DNA of 64,000 nt from Xanthobacteraceae bacterium (GCA_019745775.1 JAIESR010000006.1:1-64000), one strand, 5' to 3'; positions 1-8,823 are shown, counted from the first letter of the stretch. Notes: generated from the letters alone by a model not told the origin. Translations and numbers: made by a program.

Positions 1-100
1 ACCTTGGTGGCCCCGGTGGCCCGGGCCCCCGGGGCGCGCGCCCCCCCCGATTGGGGTTGTGGGGTGGGGTGGGGGCCGCTAGGTGTCGATAGGTTCGAAC
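1..100. other. G/C homopolymer-rich left edge, no gene
   Basis: The first 100 bases are dominated by runs of G and C (for example eight C in a row near position 41 and repeated GGGGT blocks at 53-75). No coding frame or RNA can be supported. The composition is unlike any other intergenic stretch of the window. It could be a decayed copy of the CCCTCACCC repeat that follows, or low-quality sequence at the end of a contig. Confidence 0.4.
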
Positions 101-142
101 CCCCTCACCCCAACCCTCTCCCCTCCGGGGAGAGGGGGCGCA
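101..142. repeat. Half copy of the CCCTCACCC / CCCTCTCCC palindromic repeat
   Basis: CCCCTCACCC is followed by a short hairpin with arms CCCTCTCCC and GGGAGAGGG. This is one half of the larger element found complete at 2878-3034, 8858-9003 and 17579-17723. It lies just beyond the 3' end of the ABC ATPase gene on the minus strand, where the hairpin could also act as a transcription stop. No T tract follows. Confidence 0.6.
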
Positions 143-179
143 CCGAGTACGCGGCTCAGCCGAGCATATTTCGCGAGAG

Positions 180-917
180 CTAGTGCCCAAGGTATACCTC
201 CCGGGTGCGCGGGTCGGCCACCACTTCGGCGCGCGTGCCTTCGAGGATGACCTCGCCGAAATGCAGGAGCGTGATGCGCTCGGCCCAGTCGAGCGCGACG
301 TCCATGTTGTGCTCGATCATCACGATCGTGACCTCGCGCGGGATCGCGTTGAGGAGCGCGCGCACATCGCGCCGCTCGTCGATCGAGAGACCGGCGAACG
401 GCTCGTCGAGCAGCAGCACCTTCGGGCTCTGCGCCAGCGCCATCGCGATCTCGACCCGGCGGCGCTCGCCGTAGGAGGTCTGCGAGAGCGGGCGTTCCGC
501 TAGATGCGCGAGGCCGACGCGGCCGAGCGCCTCGCGCGCGCGTTCGATCAAGTCATGCTGATGGTCGAGGTCGGTGAACGTCGACCAGCGCTTCGGCGAC
601 AGGCCGAGCAAAGCGAGGGTGACGTTGCGCAGGATCGTGTCTTGGTCGAACAGGGTGATGATCTGGTAGGTGCGCGCCATGCCGAGATGCGGCCGCCGAT
701 GGCTCGGCATGCGGGTGATGTCGCGGTCGAACAGCAGGATCGAGCCCTGGTCGGGCGTGAGCTCGCCGGTGATCAGGTTGAACAGCGTGGTCTTGCCGGC
801 GCCGTTCGGCCCGATGATAAGGCGGCGCTCGCCGGGCGCGACGTGAAGGTTGACGTCGGCGGTGACGCGCAAGCCGCCGAACGATTTCCGCAGGTGATTG
901 ACGGCGAGCGCGGTCAT
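180..917 (-). CDS. livG: Branched-chain amino-acid-type ABC transporter ATP-binding protein (LivG-like)
   Basis: A 245-residue ABC ATPase that would power uptake through the two permeases encoded just upstream. Visible motifs are Walker A GPNGAGKT (36-43), a Q-loop glutamine near 85, the signature SYGERRR (about 148-154), Walker B LLLLDEP (about 168-173) and an H-loop histidine in IEHNMD (about 203). Length and domain order fit LivG. The ATG overlaps the permease stop by four bases (ATGA), so translation is probably coupled. A LivF partner is usual for this transporter class and would have to lie left of the window. The substrate may be an amino acid, an amide or an aromatic acid; sequence alone does not decide. 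Confidence 0.9.
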   Translation of the reverse strand: MTALAVNHLRKSFGGLRVTADVNLHVAPGERRLIIGPNGAGKTTLFNLITGELTPDQGSILLFDRDITRMPSHRRPHLGMARTYQIITLFDQDTILRNVTLALLGLSPKRWSTFTDLDHQHDLIERAREALGRVGLAHLAERPLSQTSYGERRRVEIAMALAQSPKVLLLDEPFAGLSIDERRDVRALLNAIPREVTIVMIEHNMDVALDWAERITLLHFGEVILEGTRAEVVADPRTREVYLGH

Positions 918-1951
918 GTCGGTACCTTCGGCATGGGCTCCTTTGATGCGTCTTCCTGGGCGGGTTTTTCCGGCGTCCCGTTCCATCGGGAGTTGAGCGT
1001 GCTCCAGCTCCAGCGCCACAGCCGCACGGTGCCGGGGATCAGCCCCTCCGGCATGAAGGTGATGATCACGATGAAGATCACGCCGAGCACAAGGTTCCAG
1101 CGCTCGATGTAAGCGCTCACCACGTTCTTCATGACGACGACGATCACGGCGCCGGCGATCGGCCCGAGCAGCGTGGCGGTGCCGCCGGAGATCACCATCA
1201 AGAGCACTTCGGCGGATGCGGTGAGCGCCGCCACCTGCGGCGAGATGAACTGGTTGTAGTAGATGAACAGGAGCCCGGAGATGCCGGTCCAGAAGCCCGA
1301 GAAGATGATCGCCGCGAAGCGGATCAGCCACACGTCGTAGCCGAGCGCGGTCATGCGTCGCGCCTGGTCGCGGGTGCCGCGCAGGCTCGCTCCGAACGGC
1401 GAGCGCACGAACAGGATCATGCTGCCGAGCGCGAGCAGGAACACGACCAGGCAGGCGAAATAGAACGACGGTGCGCTCGCGAGCGAGAGCCCGAACGGCG
1501 CTGGCCGCGTCGTGACGTTGATGCCGTTGTCGCCGCCGGTGAGACTCGCCCAGCGATAGGCGATGCCCCAGACGATCTGGCCGAGCGCCAGAGTGATCAT
1601 CAGGAAACCGATGCCGGTGGAGCGCAGCGCCAGCACCGCGAAGATCGCGGAAGCCGCGAGCGTCACCACCACGGCGGCGCTGTTGGCGGCGAGGTGGCCG
1701 TAGCCCATCTGCAACAGCAGCGCCGCGGTGTAGCCGGCGATGGCGAACAGGCCGGCGTGTCCCAGGGAGACCAGCCCGGCGTAGCCGACCAGCACATTGA
1801 GCGCGAGCGCGAACACCGCGAACAACAGGATCTGGCTCGCGATGTTGATGTAGTAGGTGTTGCCGACCCACAGCGGCAGCGTGCCGAGCAGCACCAGCGC
1901 GACGGCGATCGCCGCGGATCGTCTCCATCCGCTCACTGTTTCGCTACTCAT
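914..1951 (-). CDS. livM: ABC transporter permease, LivM family
   Basis: A 345-residue integral membrane protein with many hydrophobic helices. The LivM hallmark segment NVLVGYAGLVSLGHAGLFAI lies around residues 50-72, and a cytoplasmic loop with SPFGASLRGTRDQARRMTALG follows near the middle. It would form the channel with the LivH-like subunit. Its start overlaps the livH stop by four bases and its stop overlaps the livG start by four bases, giving a tight three-gene block. The hydrophilic C-terminal tail (about 25 residues) is slightly longer than usual. Family assignment is firm; substrate is not known. Confidence 0.9.
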   Translation of the reverse strand: MSSETVSGWRRSAAIAVALVLLGTLPLWVGNTYYINIASQILLFAVFALALNVLVGYAGLVSLGHAGLFAIAGYTAALLLQMGYGHLAANSAAVVVTLAASAIFAVLALRSTGIGFLMITLALGQIVWGIAYRWASLTGGDNGINVTTRPAPFGLSLASAPSFYFACLVVFLLALGSMILFVRSPFGASLRGTRDQARRMTALGYDVWLIRFAAIIFSGFWTGISGLLFIYYNQFISPQVAALTASAEVLLMVISGGTATLLGPIAGAVIVVVMKNVVSAYIERWNLVLGVIFIVIITFMPEGLIPGTVRLWRWSWSTLNSRWNGTPEKPAQEDASKEPMPKVPT

Positions 1952-2826
1952 GGCACAACTCGCCCGAACAGGCCCTGCGGGCGCAGCACCAGGATCAGCA
2001 GCATCGGCAGGAACAGGATGACGTAGGCGAGGTCGGGGAACATCGCCTGGCCGAAATTATAGAGGAAGCCGAGGATGAAGCTGCCGACCAGCGCGCCGAG
2101 CAGGCTGCCGGTGCCGCCGAGGATGACGACGATCAGCGCGAGCGGCAGCATCTCGAAATCGAGCCCGGGATAGACCGACAGGAATGGCGCGCCCATCACG
2201 CCGGCGAAGGCGGCAAGCGCGGCGCCCAGGCAGAACACGATCGTGAACAACTGCGAGACCTTGATGCCGCATACGCGCGCGATCGCGGGATCGTCAACGC
2301 CGGCGCGGATCATGGCGCCGAGCCGCGTCCAGTCGACCAGGATCCAGAGCGCGATCGCGACCGCCACCGCGACCGCGAGCACGACCAGGCGGTAGAGCGG
2401 GAAGAACATTCCCATCGCCTGTACTGCGCCGCGCAGGTTCTGCGGCGGCGAGGGCTGCCAGGGATCGCCGGTCCAGATCATCAGGCAGACGTCGGCGATG
2501 ATGAAGGCGAAGCCGAGCGTCAGCAGCACCTGCGGCAGCACCTGGCCCTCGAGGCGGCGCAGCAGGAAGCGCTCGATGATGCCGCCGATGACGGCCATGG
2601 CGAGCCCGCTCAGCAGTGCCGTGACCCAGAAGTTCACGCCCCAGTCGAGCAGCGACACGCCGAAATAGGCGCCGAGCATGAAGAAGGCGCCGTGCATCAG
2701 GTTCGGGATGCGCATCAAGCCGAAGATCAGCGAGAAGCCGGCCGAGAGCAGGAACAGCAAGCCGCCGAGCGCGAAGCTGTTGATCGCGAGGATGACGGCC
2801 TGCGCCGACGTGATCTGCTGCATCAT
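1948..2826 (-). CDS. livH: ABC transporter permease, LivH family
   Basis: A 292-residue membrane protein with the LivH-type N-terminal region (FGLMRIPNLMHGAFFMLGAY, about residues 35-54) and the loop TRLGAMIRAGVDDPAIARVCGI that couples to the ATPase. It is the first of the three co-transcribed transporter genes, followed with four-base overlaps by livM and livG. No convincing ribosome-binding site precedes the ATG at 2826, and the second ATG three bases downstream is equally possible. A repeat element separates it from the upstream binding-protein gene on the same strand. Confidence 0.9.
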   Translation of the reverse strand: MMQQITSAQAVILAINSFALGGLLFLLSAGFSLIFGLMRIPNLMHGAFFMLGAYFGVSLLDWGVNFWVTALLSGLAMAVIGGIIERFLLRRLEGQVLPQVLLTLGFAFIIADVCLMIWTGDPWQPSPPQNLRGAVQAMGMFFPLYRLVVLAVAVAVAIALWILVDWTRLGAMIRAGVDDPAIARVCGIKVSQLFTIVFCLGAALAAFAGVMGAPFLSVYPGLDFEMLPLALIVVILGGTGSLLGALVGSFILGFLYNFGQAMFPDLAYVILFLPMLLILVLRPQGLFGRVVP

Positions 2827-2877
2827 GGGGAGGGCTCACGGTGTAGATGCAGTGCCACGAGTCCAGTGCTCGCCTCT

Positions 2878-3034
2878 CGTGCCCTCTCCCCTCGAGGGAG
2901 AGGGCTCAAGAAAGAGCCCGCGAAGCACACAGGGGTGAGGGGGTCTCTTCGTAAAATGCTGTGCGAAGCCACCCCTCACCCAATCGAATGTGCTGATCCA
3001 CCCTCACGCCCTCTTCCTCAAGGGGAGAGGGCAC
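2878..3034. repeat. Complete nested palindromic repeat, copy 2
   Basis: Two outer hairpins (GCCCTCTCCC with GGGAGAGGGC, 2881-2905 and about 3008-3032) enclose an inner inverted pair GGGTGAGGGG / CCCCTCACCC (about 2933-2981). The whole 157 bases could fold into a cruciform. It lies between the binding-protein gene and the permease genes, both on the minus strand, where it could lower downstream expression relative to the receptor. Confidence 0.75.
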
Positions 3035-3067
3035 AACGACGCCGGTCGCCCCCGCGGCGCGGCTCAG

Positions 3068-4312
3068 CTATTCCAAATACTTCGCCGGCGGATAGTCGCG
3101 CGCGTAGACCGGGTTCTTGAGGAAGTCGGCCTCGTTGTAGGTCCAGAACTGGCTGACCTTCGGATAGGTCTTGATCACCGTGTTGACCAGCTGCTTGCCC
3201 TTGCGCTCGCAGCGGCGGATGAAGACGTCGCCGATGACGTTGCCGTATTTGTCGAACTGGATCGGCCCGCGCGGGGTGTCGGTCAGCGAAACCTGGCGTA
3301 AGGCCTCGGCCAAGGCCTTGCGATCGTCGGCCTTGCCGTCGAGCTTCTGGATCGCGGCCTCGACGCACTGGCCGGCGATATACATGCCGGCGGAGTAGCC
3401 GCCGGGCAACACCTTGTAGTCGCGCTGCATGTCGGCGACGAGCCGCTTGTTCGACGGCGTGTCGAGGTCCGCCGAATAATAGGCCGCGGAGATCACGCCG
3501 ACCGCCTCGTCGCCGAGGCTGCGCAACAGGGCGTCGTCCATCGCAGTCCAGCCGGCGAGCAGCGGGATCTTTCCCTGTAGGCCGAGGTCGGCATAGGTGC
3601 GCATGAAGCGCACCGGGTTCGATCCGGCGAAGCCGTTGAACACGCAGTCGACCTTGCCGATCTGCGCGACGTAGGGCGTGTAGTCGGGAGTCACCAGCGG
3701 CGGCCAGAGCTTCTTCACAACGCGCCCACCGTTATCCTCGAACACGCGCTGGAAGCCCGCCATCTGCTCGTAGCCGAACGCGAAGTCTTCCGAGATCAGT
3801 GCGGCGCGGCGGAATTTCAACTCCTTCGTCGCGTAGTCGCCCATCACGTGGCAGCACTGCGCCGACGTCGCCGACGGGCGGATCACGAACGGATTGGCTG
3901 CGCGCTGGGTCACGTCTTCGGCGGCGGCGAGGCTGATCAGCGGCGTCGCGTTGTCGCGCACATAGTTGGTTATCGCGAGCAATTCGAACGCGGCGAGCGG
4001 CCCGAGGATGACATTGACCTTGTCGCGCTCGATCAGTTCCTGCGCCTTGGTGCGCGCCCCGGCCGGATTTCCGCCCGAGTCGGCGGAGATGAATTCGATC
4101 TTGCGGCCGGCGAGCGTGTTGTTCTTCTCCTTCAGGAACGTGAGGATGCCCTGTTCCATCTGGATACCGCCCTGCGCGAGCGGGCCGGTTTTGACCGTGA
4201 GCAGGCCGAGCTTGAAGGGGGCTTGCGCCTGTACATAGGGCGCGCGCATGGTCGCGATCGCGGCGCCCGACGCGGCCAGACCTTTCAAGACACGTCGACG
4301 GTGGACGGCCAT
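3068..4312 (-). CDS. Periplasmic binding protein of a branched-chain amino-acid-type ABC transporter
   Basis: A 414-residue type I periplasmic binding protein (Peripla_BP_6/LivK-like). The N-terminus MAVHRRRVLKGLAASGAA resembles a twin-arginine export signal, with a cleavage region near VQAQA (residue 30). The mature start FKLGLLTVKTGPLAQGG is the usual first strand and ligand loop of the family. A strong Shine-Dalgarno (AGGGAGGA) precedes the ATG. It is the first gene of the transporter block and would deliver ligand to the LivH/M/G-like complex. Homologues of this length often sense aromatic acids or amides rather than leucine; this is only a family-level hint. Confidence 0.88.
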   Translation of the reverse strand: MAVHRRRVLKGLAASGAAIATMRAPYVQAQAPFKLGLLTVKTGPLAQGGIQMEQGILTFLKEKNNTLAGRKIEFISADSGGNPAGARTKAQELIERDKVNVILGPLAAFELLAITNYVRDNATPLISLAAAEDVTQRAANPFVIRPSATSAQCCHVMGDYATKELKFRRAALISEDFAFGYEQMAGFQRVFEDNGGRVVKKLWPPLVTPDYTPYVAQIGKVDCVFNGFAGSNPVRFMRTYADLGLQGKIPLLAGWTAMDDALLRSLGDEAVGVISAAYYSADLDTPSNKRLVADMQRDYKVLPGGYSAGMYIAGQCVEAAIQKLDGKADDRKALAEALRQVSLTDTPRGPIQFDKYGNVIGDVFIRRCERKGKQLVNTVIKTYPKVSQFWTYNEADFLKNPVYARDYPPAKYLE

Positions 4313-4486
4313 ATCGTATCCTCCCTGAATGGTCCCTTTGTTATGGGGGCAAGCATGACAAGGTTTTGCGCGGTCCGCTAGGGTGTTGCCGCGCGGTCGG
4401 ACGAAGCTGAAACGGCGTTGCCGAGATGCAGATACCGGCGCAGATTAATGCGTCATAACAATTGTTCGCGTGGGGAGGCCGTCGCG

Positions 4487-5143
4487 ATGAAACTGTTTTC
4501 GTTCTGGCGTTCGCTGGCGACGTTCCGCGTTCGGATCGCGCTTAATATGAAGGGGCTTTCGCCCGAGGTCGTGAATGTCGATCTCCTGAAGGGCCGGCAG
4601 CGCAGTCCCGAGTTCCGTGCGGTCAATCCGCAGATGCTGATCCCGGCGCTGATCGAGGACGATGGGCGCATGCTGTTCCAGTCAATCGCGATCCTCGAAT
4701 ACCTCGACGAGACCCATCCCAGTCCGCCGCTCCTGCCGAAGGATCCGTTCGACCGGGCGCGGGTGCGCGGCCTCGCGCTGATCGTCGCGGCGGACGCCCA
4801 TCCGCTGGTGGTGCCGCGTATCCGCAATTATCTCGAACACGAATTGAAGCTCGACGAGCCGACCCGGCTGAAATGGATTCACAACTGGAGTAACGAGGCG
4901 CTCACCGCGCTCGAGACGCATCTTGCCCGCGACAAGCAGACCGGACGCTATTGTCACGGCGACCAGGTCACAATGGCCGATATCTGCCTGGTGACGCACG
5001 CGGTCGGCGCAAGACTGTTCGAGGTCGATCTCAAGCCTTATCCAACGGTGTCGCGGATCGTCGATGCGTGCCTCGAGATCGACGCGTTCGCACGCGCCCA
5101 TCCGCTCAAGCAGCCGGGCGCGCCGGCGAGCGGAGGGCATTAG
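4487..5143 (+). CDS. Zeta-like glutathione S-transferase (maleylpyruvate / maleylacetoacetate isomerase type)
   Basis: A 218-residue GST. The N-terminus holds FWRSLATFRVRIALNMKG, which matches the catalytic Ser loop and first helix of zeta-class isomerases. NPQMLIPALIEDDG (cis-Pro) and FQSIAILEYLDE (glutathione gamma-Glu site) follow. Such enzymes isomerise cis to trans double bonds in maleylacetoacetate or maleylpyruvate using glutathione. The ATG at 4487 is chosen because GGGGAGG lies eight bases upstream; an in-frame ATG at 4418 has no such site. With the gentisate dioxygenase (36488) and FAH-family hydrolase (26875) it could complete gentisate breakdown. It is divergent from the ABC receptor gene. 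Confidence 0.82.
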   Translation: MKLFSFWRSLATFRVRIALNMKGLSPEVVNVDLLKGRQRSPEFRAVNPQMLIPALIEDDGRMLFQSIAILEYLDETHPSPPLLPKDPFDRARVRGLALIVAADAHPLVVPRIRNYLEHELKLDEPTRLKWIHNWSNEALTALETHLARDKQTGRYCHGDQVTMADICLVTHAVGARLFEVDLKPYPTVSRIVDACLEIDAFARAHPLKQPGAPASGGH

Positions 5144-5152
5144 CGCTCTGAT

Positions 5153-5322
5153 CTCGTGTCCCGGACGCGGTGCAGCGCGCGGCGGTGCACCGCTGATCCG
5201 GGACCCCGGTTACTTCGGTTGATGCAGAAAAACCGGGGTCCCGGGTCTGCAACGCATCACTTCGTGCTGCCACAGCGCGTCGAAGACGCGCGCGAACGCG
5301 CTTATGGCGCCCGGGACACGAG
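5153..5322. repeat. GTGTCCCGG palindromic repeat element (170 bp)
   Basis: Outer arms CTCGTGTCCCGG (5153-5164) and CCGGGACACGAG (5311-5322) are exact reverse complements. Inside, CCGGGACCCCGGTT (5198-5211) and AACCGGGGTCCCGG (5231-5244) form a second perfect 14-bp stem. The element fills the gap between two convergent genes. It is a different family from the CCCTCACCC repeats and appears once in the window. Confidence 0.75.
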
Positions 5323-5326
5323 GCCG

Positions 5327-6301
5327 TCACTGCGGCTCGATGCCAGCCGCCTTCGCGACCTTGCGCCACTTCTCGATCTCGTTGCGGATATGCGCGCCGA
5401 ACTCCTCCGGCGAGGTCGGCGCCGGCTCGGCGCCGTCGAGCGCGAGCTTCTCCTTCATCTCCGCCGCGTTGAGCGCCTTCATCGATTCGGCGTGGATCTG
5501 CGCGATGATCGCCGCCGGCGTGCCGGCCGGCGCCAGGAAGCCGTACCACTGCACGGCCTCGTAGCCGGGCACGCCGGCCTCGGCAATCGAGGGGATGTCC
5601 GGCATCGACGCGCTGCGCGCCGCGGTCGACACGCCGAAGGCGCGCACCTTGCCGGCCTCGATCTGCGGCTTGGCCGAGAGCGCGGTCGAGAACATGCCGC
5701 TGATCTGCCCGCTCATCACGTCGGTGAGCGCCGGCACCGTGCCGCGATACGGGATGTGCTGGAGGTCGACGCCCGCCATGCTCTTGAACAGCTCCATGCA
5801 CATGTGCGGCGAGGTGCCGATGCCCGGCGTGCCGTAGGTGAGCTTGCCGGGCTGCGCCTTTGCGAGCGCGATGAACTCGGGCAGCGTCTTCGCCGGCACC
5901 GAGGGATTGACGATCAGCACGTTCGGCGCCTTGGCGGCGAGCGTGATCGGCGCGAAATCCTTGATCGGATCATAGGAGACCTTCTTGTAGAGCACCGAAT
6001 TCAGCGCCAGCGTGCTCGCCGTCATCAGGAAGGTGTAGCCGTCGTTCGCCGCGCGGGCGACGCTCTCGATGCCGATCATGTTGCCGGCGCCGGGGCGGTT
6101 CTCGACGAAGAACTGCTGCTTGAACGCCTTGGAGAAATGCTCCGCCATCACGCGCGCGACAATGTCGGTGCCGCCGGCGGGCGGCGAGGGGACGACGATG
6201 CGCACCGGGCGCTGCGGCCAGGATTGCGCGTTGGCCTGCGCCTGCGCCTCAGCACTCAGGACGACGGCGCCGATCGCAACCGACAGAACAATGCGAAGCA
6301 T
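5327..6301 (-). CDS. TTT-family periplasmic substrate-binding protein (Bug/TctC), receptor 1
   Basis: A 324-residue secreted receptor with an uncleaved signal of about 24 residues (MLRIVLSVAIGAVVLSAEAQAQA). The mature part begins with WPQRPVRIVVPSPPAGGTD, whose Asp normally contacts the ligand carboxylate, followed by VENRPGAGN and NDGYTF. AAAGGAGG precedes the ATG. Bug receptors bind carboxylates or related small polar compounds and feed TctA/TctB, neither of which is nearby. It sits downstream of a GST on the same strand, with a 27-base gap. Family is clear, ligand unknown. Confidence 0.88.
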   Translation of the reverse strand: MLRIVLSVAIGAVVLSAEAQAQANAQSWPQRPVRIVVPSPPAGGTDIVARVMAEHFSKAFKQQFFVENRPGAGNMIGIESVARAANDGYTFLMTASTLALNSVLYKKVSYDPIKDFAPITLAAKAPNVLIVNPSVPAKTLPEFIALAKAQPGKLTYGTPGIGTSPHMCMELFKSMAGVDLQHIPYRGTVPALTDVMSGQISGMFSTALSAKPQIEAGKVRAFGVSTAARSASMPDIPSIAEAGVPGYEAVQWYGFLAPAGTPAAIIAQIHAESMKALNAAEMKEKLALDGAEPAPTSPEEFGAHIRNEIEKWRKVAKAAGIEPQ

Positions 6302-6328
6302 GGACGCCTCCTTTGACCCTCTGCAACC

Positions 6329-6916
6329 TCAGCCGAACTTCCGGCCCATCGCCTTTTTGACCGCAGGCCGCGCGGCAACACGGTCGAGCCACGCCGCCAG
6401 ATTCGGATAGTCCGATACCTTTACGCGTTCATGGCTGATCTGCTGGATGCGCGTGAAGGGGATGATGTCGGCGATCGAATACGCCCCGGCAAACCAGTCG
6501 CGCCCCGCGAGATGCCGGTTCATGGCATCGAGCGTTTCCCGGCAGCGCGCCTCGATCGCAGGATCGGTGGCGCCCCTGAGCAGCATGATCGTCGGCATCA
6601 TGGTGGCGACGTGATAGATCGACCACTTGAGGACGTTCGGACGGTCTTCAGGCTTGCCGAGAAACCTGCCGGCCTTCTCGGCAAGGTAGAAGCAGATCGC
6701 AGCCGATTCGAACAAGGTTGCCGGCTTGCCGCCGGGTCCTTCGCTATCGACCAGGGCGGGAATCTTGCGGTGCGGGTTGATCCTTTCGTAGGCGGCGGTT
6801 TTCTGGTCGCCTTTCTGGATGTCGATCTGATGCAAGGTGTAGGGCAGGCCCGTCTCCTCGATCATGATCAAGGCGCGGCGCCCGTTGGTCGTACCCCACG
6901 CATAGAGATCGATCAT
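6329..6916 (-). CDS. Glutathione S-transferase, nu/YfcG-like
   Basis: A 195-residue GST. The start DLYAWGTTNGRRALIMIEETGLPY carries a Thr-Asn pair in place of the usual Ser/Tyr, as in YfcG-type (nu class) proteins that use glutathione for disulfide exchange. KGDQKTAAYERINPHRKIPALVD gives the cis-Pro loop and LFESAAICFYLAEK the glutathione site. The C-terminal helical domain is shorter than in most relatives. It lies between a cupin gene (12 bases upstream) and the TTT receptor gene on the same strand, so a cupin-GST-receptor operon is likely. Substrate unknown. Confidence 0.82.
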   Translation of the reverse strand: MIDLYAWGTTNGRRALIMIEETGLPYTLHQIDIQKGDQKTAAYERINPHRKIPALVDSEGPGGKPATLFESAAICFYLAEKAGRFLGKPEDRPNVLKWSIYHVATMMPTIMLLRGATDPAIEARCRETLDAMNRHLAGRDWFAGAYSIADIIPFTRIQQISHERVKVSDYPNLAAWLDRVAARPAVKKAMGRKFG

Positions 6917-6928
6917 GGCGCTTCCCTT

Positions 6929-7405
6929 CTAGTTCGTCGCCGTCAGAAGCTTGCCGTTGCGCTCGACCGGCTTGGCCGCAACCAGCACGAACGCCACCAC
7001 GCACGGCTCCTTGCCGTTGTTGATCCAGTTGTGGATGGTGCCGCGCTGCACCAGCACGTCGCCCTGCCTGAGATGCACCACGGTGCCGTCCATCTCCATG
7101 TCGATCTCGCCCGAGAGCACGACTGCATAGTCGACTGACTCGGTGCGGTGGTTGCGCGGCGTGACGCCGGGGCCGTATTCGACCAGGCGGAACACGGTGC
7201 CGGCGGGATCGACAGTGCCGACCTTGCGCAGGCCGTCGTCGGTGTCGTCGTCGTTGTTCGCGGGAAACTCGCCGGTGGTCCAGATCACGCAGCTCTCGTG
7301 ATTAGGCCGCCGCGAGATCACGTTCTTGGAGATTTCGTCGACCACCACCACGGCCTTGCCGCTGGCGTCGTGGCCGGTGACGACGCGCCGGATGTTCAGG
7401 GACAT
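6929..7405 (-). CDS. Single-domain cupin protein
   Basis: A 158-residue protein whose C-terminal half is a cupin barrel. GVTPRNHRTESVDYAVVLSGEI (about 84-105) is motif 1 with one His and a Glu-like acidic position. LRQGDVLVQRGTIHNWIN (about 112-129) is motif 2 with the second metal-type His. The N-terminal 60 residues are an extended arm seen in many uncharacterised aromatic-compound-related cupins. GAGGAG lies before the ATG. It heads the cupin-GST-receptor gene set and is divergent from the two-cupin protein at 7594. An enzymatic role is not proven. Confidence 0.75.
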   Translation of the reverse strand: MSLNIRRVVTGHDASGKAVVVVDEISKNVISRRPNHESCVIWTTGEFPANNDDDTDDGLRKVGTVDPAGTVFRLVEYGPGVTPRNHRTESVDYAVVLSGEIDMEMDGTVVHLRQGDVLVQRGTIHNWINNGKEPCVVAFVLVAAKPVERNGKLLTATN

Positions 7406-7555
7406 GTCGGGGACTCCTCACGCAGGCGGGAAGGGGCGGATTTCGGCGAGGGAGCTTGTCCCCCACGCCCGGCGCTGTCAAATGCGGGGAATCCGCCAAG
7501 GCGACAACGTTGCATCGGCGGGCCGCGACGCGTGTGGAGTTTGCGGCAATTGCTG

Positions 7556-7561
7556 TATACT
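7556..7561 (+). promoter_or_regulatory. Possible -10 box (TATACT) upstream of the bicupin gene
   Basis: TATACT lies 32 bases before the ATG at 7594, in the short space between divergent genes. A good -35 hexamer at 16-18 bases upstream is not obvious, so the call rests on the -10 match and position only. Confidence 0.25.
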
Positions 7562-7593
7562 CGCCCCGCACGTCACCAAGAAGAGACCGCCCC

Positions 7594-8823
7594 ATGCACG
7601 ACATCACCGGTACCCATTGGCACGAGCCCAAGGCGGGCGAGAACGCGGGCTTCGGCAAGTTTCTGCGCAAGCCCATGCCCTACGACGTCTTCATGGAGTC
7701 GGAAGGCGTGCCGGTCTATCGCGGGATCGGGGTGCGGCGCGTGCAGGACCTGCCGATGCAGCCGTGGAAGCGGCTTGGCGGCCGCGGCAGCTACATCCAG
7801 TTGTTCGGCACCGAAGGGCTGTGGGGCCAGTATGTGGTCGAGGTGCCGGGCGCCGGCGCGCTTAATGTCGAGCGCCATCTATATGAGAAGATCTGCCTCG
7901 TGGTCGAGGGCCGCGGCTCCACCGAAGTCTGGCAGGAAGGCCAGACCAAGAAGCACGTGTTCGAATGGCAGAAGGGCTCGCTGTTTGCGATCCCGCTCAA
8001 CGCCTACCACCGCATCGTCAACGCCTCGAGTTCGCCGGCGCTGATCCTATGCGGCACCTCGGCGCCGAACGTGATGAACCTGATCGACAATCCGAACTTC
8101 ATCTTCAACTGCCCGCATAGCTTCAGCGAGCGCTTCTCGGGTGCCGACGACTTCTTCAAGCCGAATGACGACGTCGAGCCGGATCCGATCCGCGGGCTGG
8201 CGATGCGGCGCACGAATTTCATCCCTGATATCGTCGGCACCGAACTGCCGCTCGACAACCGCCGTTCTCCCGGTTATCGACGCGTCGAGCCGTCGATGGC
8301 GGGCAACCGCTTCTATGTCTGGATCGGCGAGCACGAAACCGGCCGCTATTCGAAGGCGCACAAGCACCAGTCCGCCGCCGTGCTCGTCTGCGTGAAGGGC
8401 AAGGGCTACACCTACACGTGGCCGGAAGCGCTTGGGACGCAGCCGTGGCAGGCCGGCAAGGCCGACAAGGTGCTGTGCCAGGAATATGAGCCGGTCGGGC
8501 TGGTGTCGGCGGCGCCGATGGCGGGCGACTGGTTCCACCAGCATTTCGGCACCAGCAAGGACGCGCTGCGCATCAGCGCCTGGCATGGCCCGAACAACCA
8601 GCGCGCGCGTCGCGCCGGCGTGCCGGGCGAGCAGCTCGCCGACTACGGCGCGATCGATCTCAACAAAGGCGGCAGCGCGATTCCGTATCACCAGGAAGAC
8701 CCGGCGATCCGCAAGCAGTTCGAGGAGCGGCTCGCGCGCGAGGGCGTCAAGAGCCGGATGAATCCGGAATTCTACGAGCGCCCGCCGGCGGAAGGCGAAA
8801 CGGTGATGGGCGACGTGATGTAG
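7594..8823 (+). CDS. Two-cupin protein, dioxygenase-like or ammonia-lyase-activator-like
   Basis: A 409-residue protein with two cupin domains. The first is around residues 85-150 (HLYEKICLVVEGRGSTEVW, then SLFAIPLNAYHRIVN). The second starts near residue 250 (HKHQSAAVLVCVKGKGYTY), with QHFGTSKDALRISAWHG towards the C-terminus. The overall plan resembles gentisate-dioxygenase-like bicupins, but the closest remembered database entries are vaguely labelled as ethanolamine ammonia-lyase activating proteins. The ATG at 7594 starts the conserved MHDITGTHWHEPK block; no strong Shine-Dalgarno is seen. It is divergent from the cupin/GST/receptor genes and may act on the same compound. Confidence 0.72.
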   Translation: MHDITGTHWHEPKAGENAGFGKFLRKPMPYDVFMESEGVPVYRGIGVRRVQDLPMQPWKRLGGRGSYIQLFGTEGLWGQYVVEVPGAGALNVERHLYEKICLVVEGRGSTEVWQEGQTKKHVFEWQKGSLFAIPLNAYHRIVNASSSPALILCGTSAPNVMNLIDNPNFIFNCPHSFSERFSGADDFFKPNDDVEPDPIRGLAMRRTNFIPDIVGTELPLDNRRSPGYRRVEPSMAGNRFYVWIGEHETGRYSKAHKHQSAAVLVCVKGKGYTYTWPEALGTQPWQAGKADKVLCQEYEPVGLVSAAPMAGDWFHQHFGTSKDALRISAWHGPNNQRARRAGVPGEQLADYGAIDLNKGGSAIPYHQEDPAIRKQFEERLAREGVKSRMNPEFYERPPAEGETVMGDVM

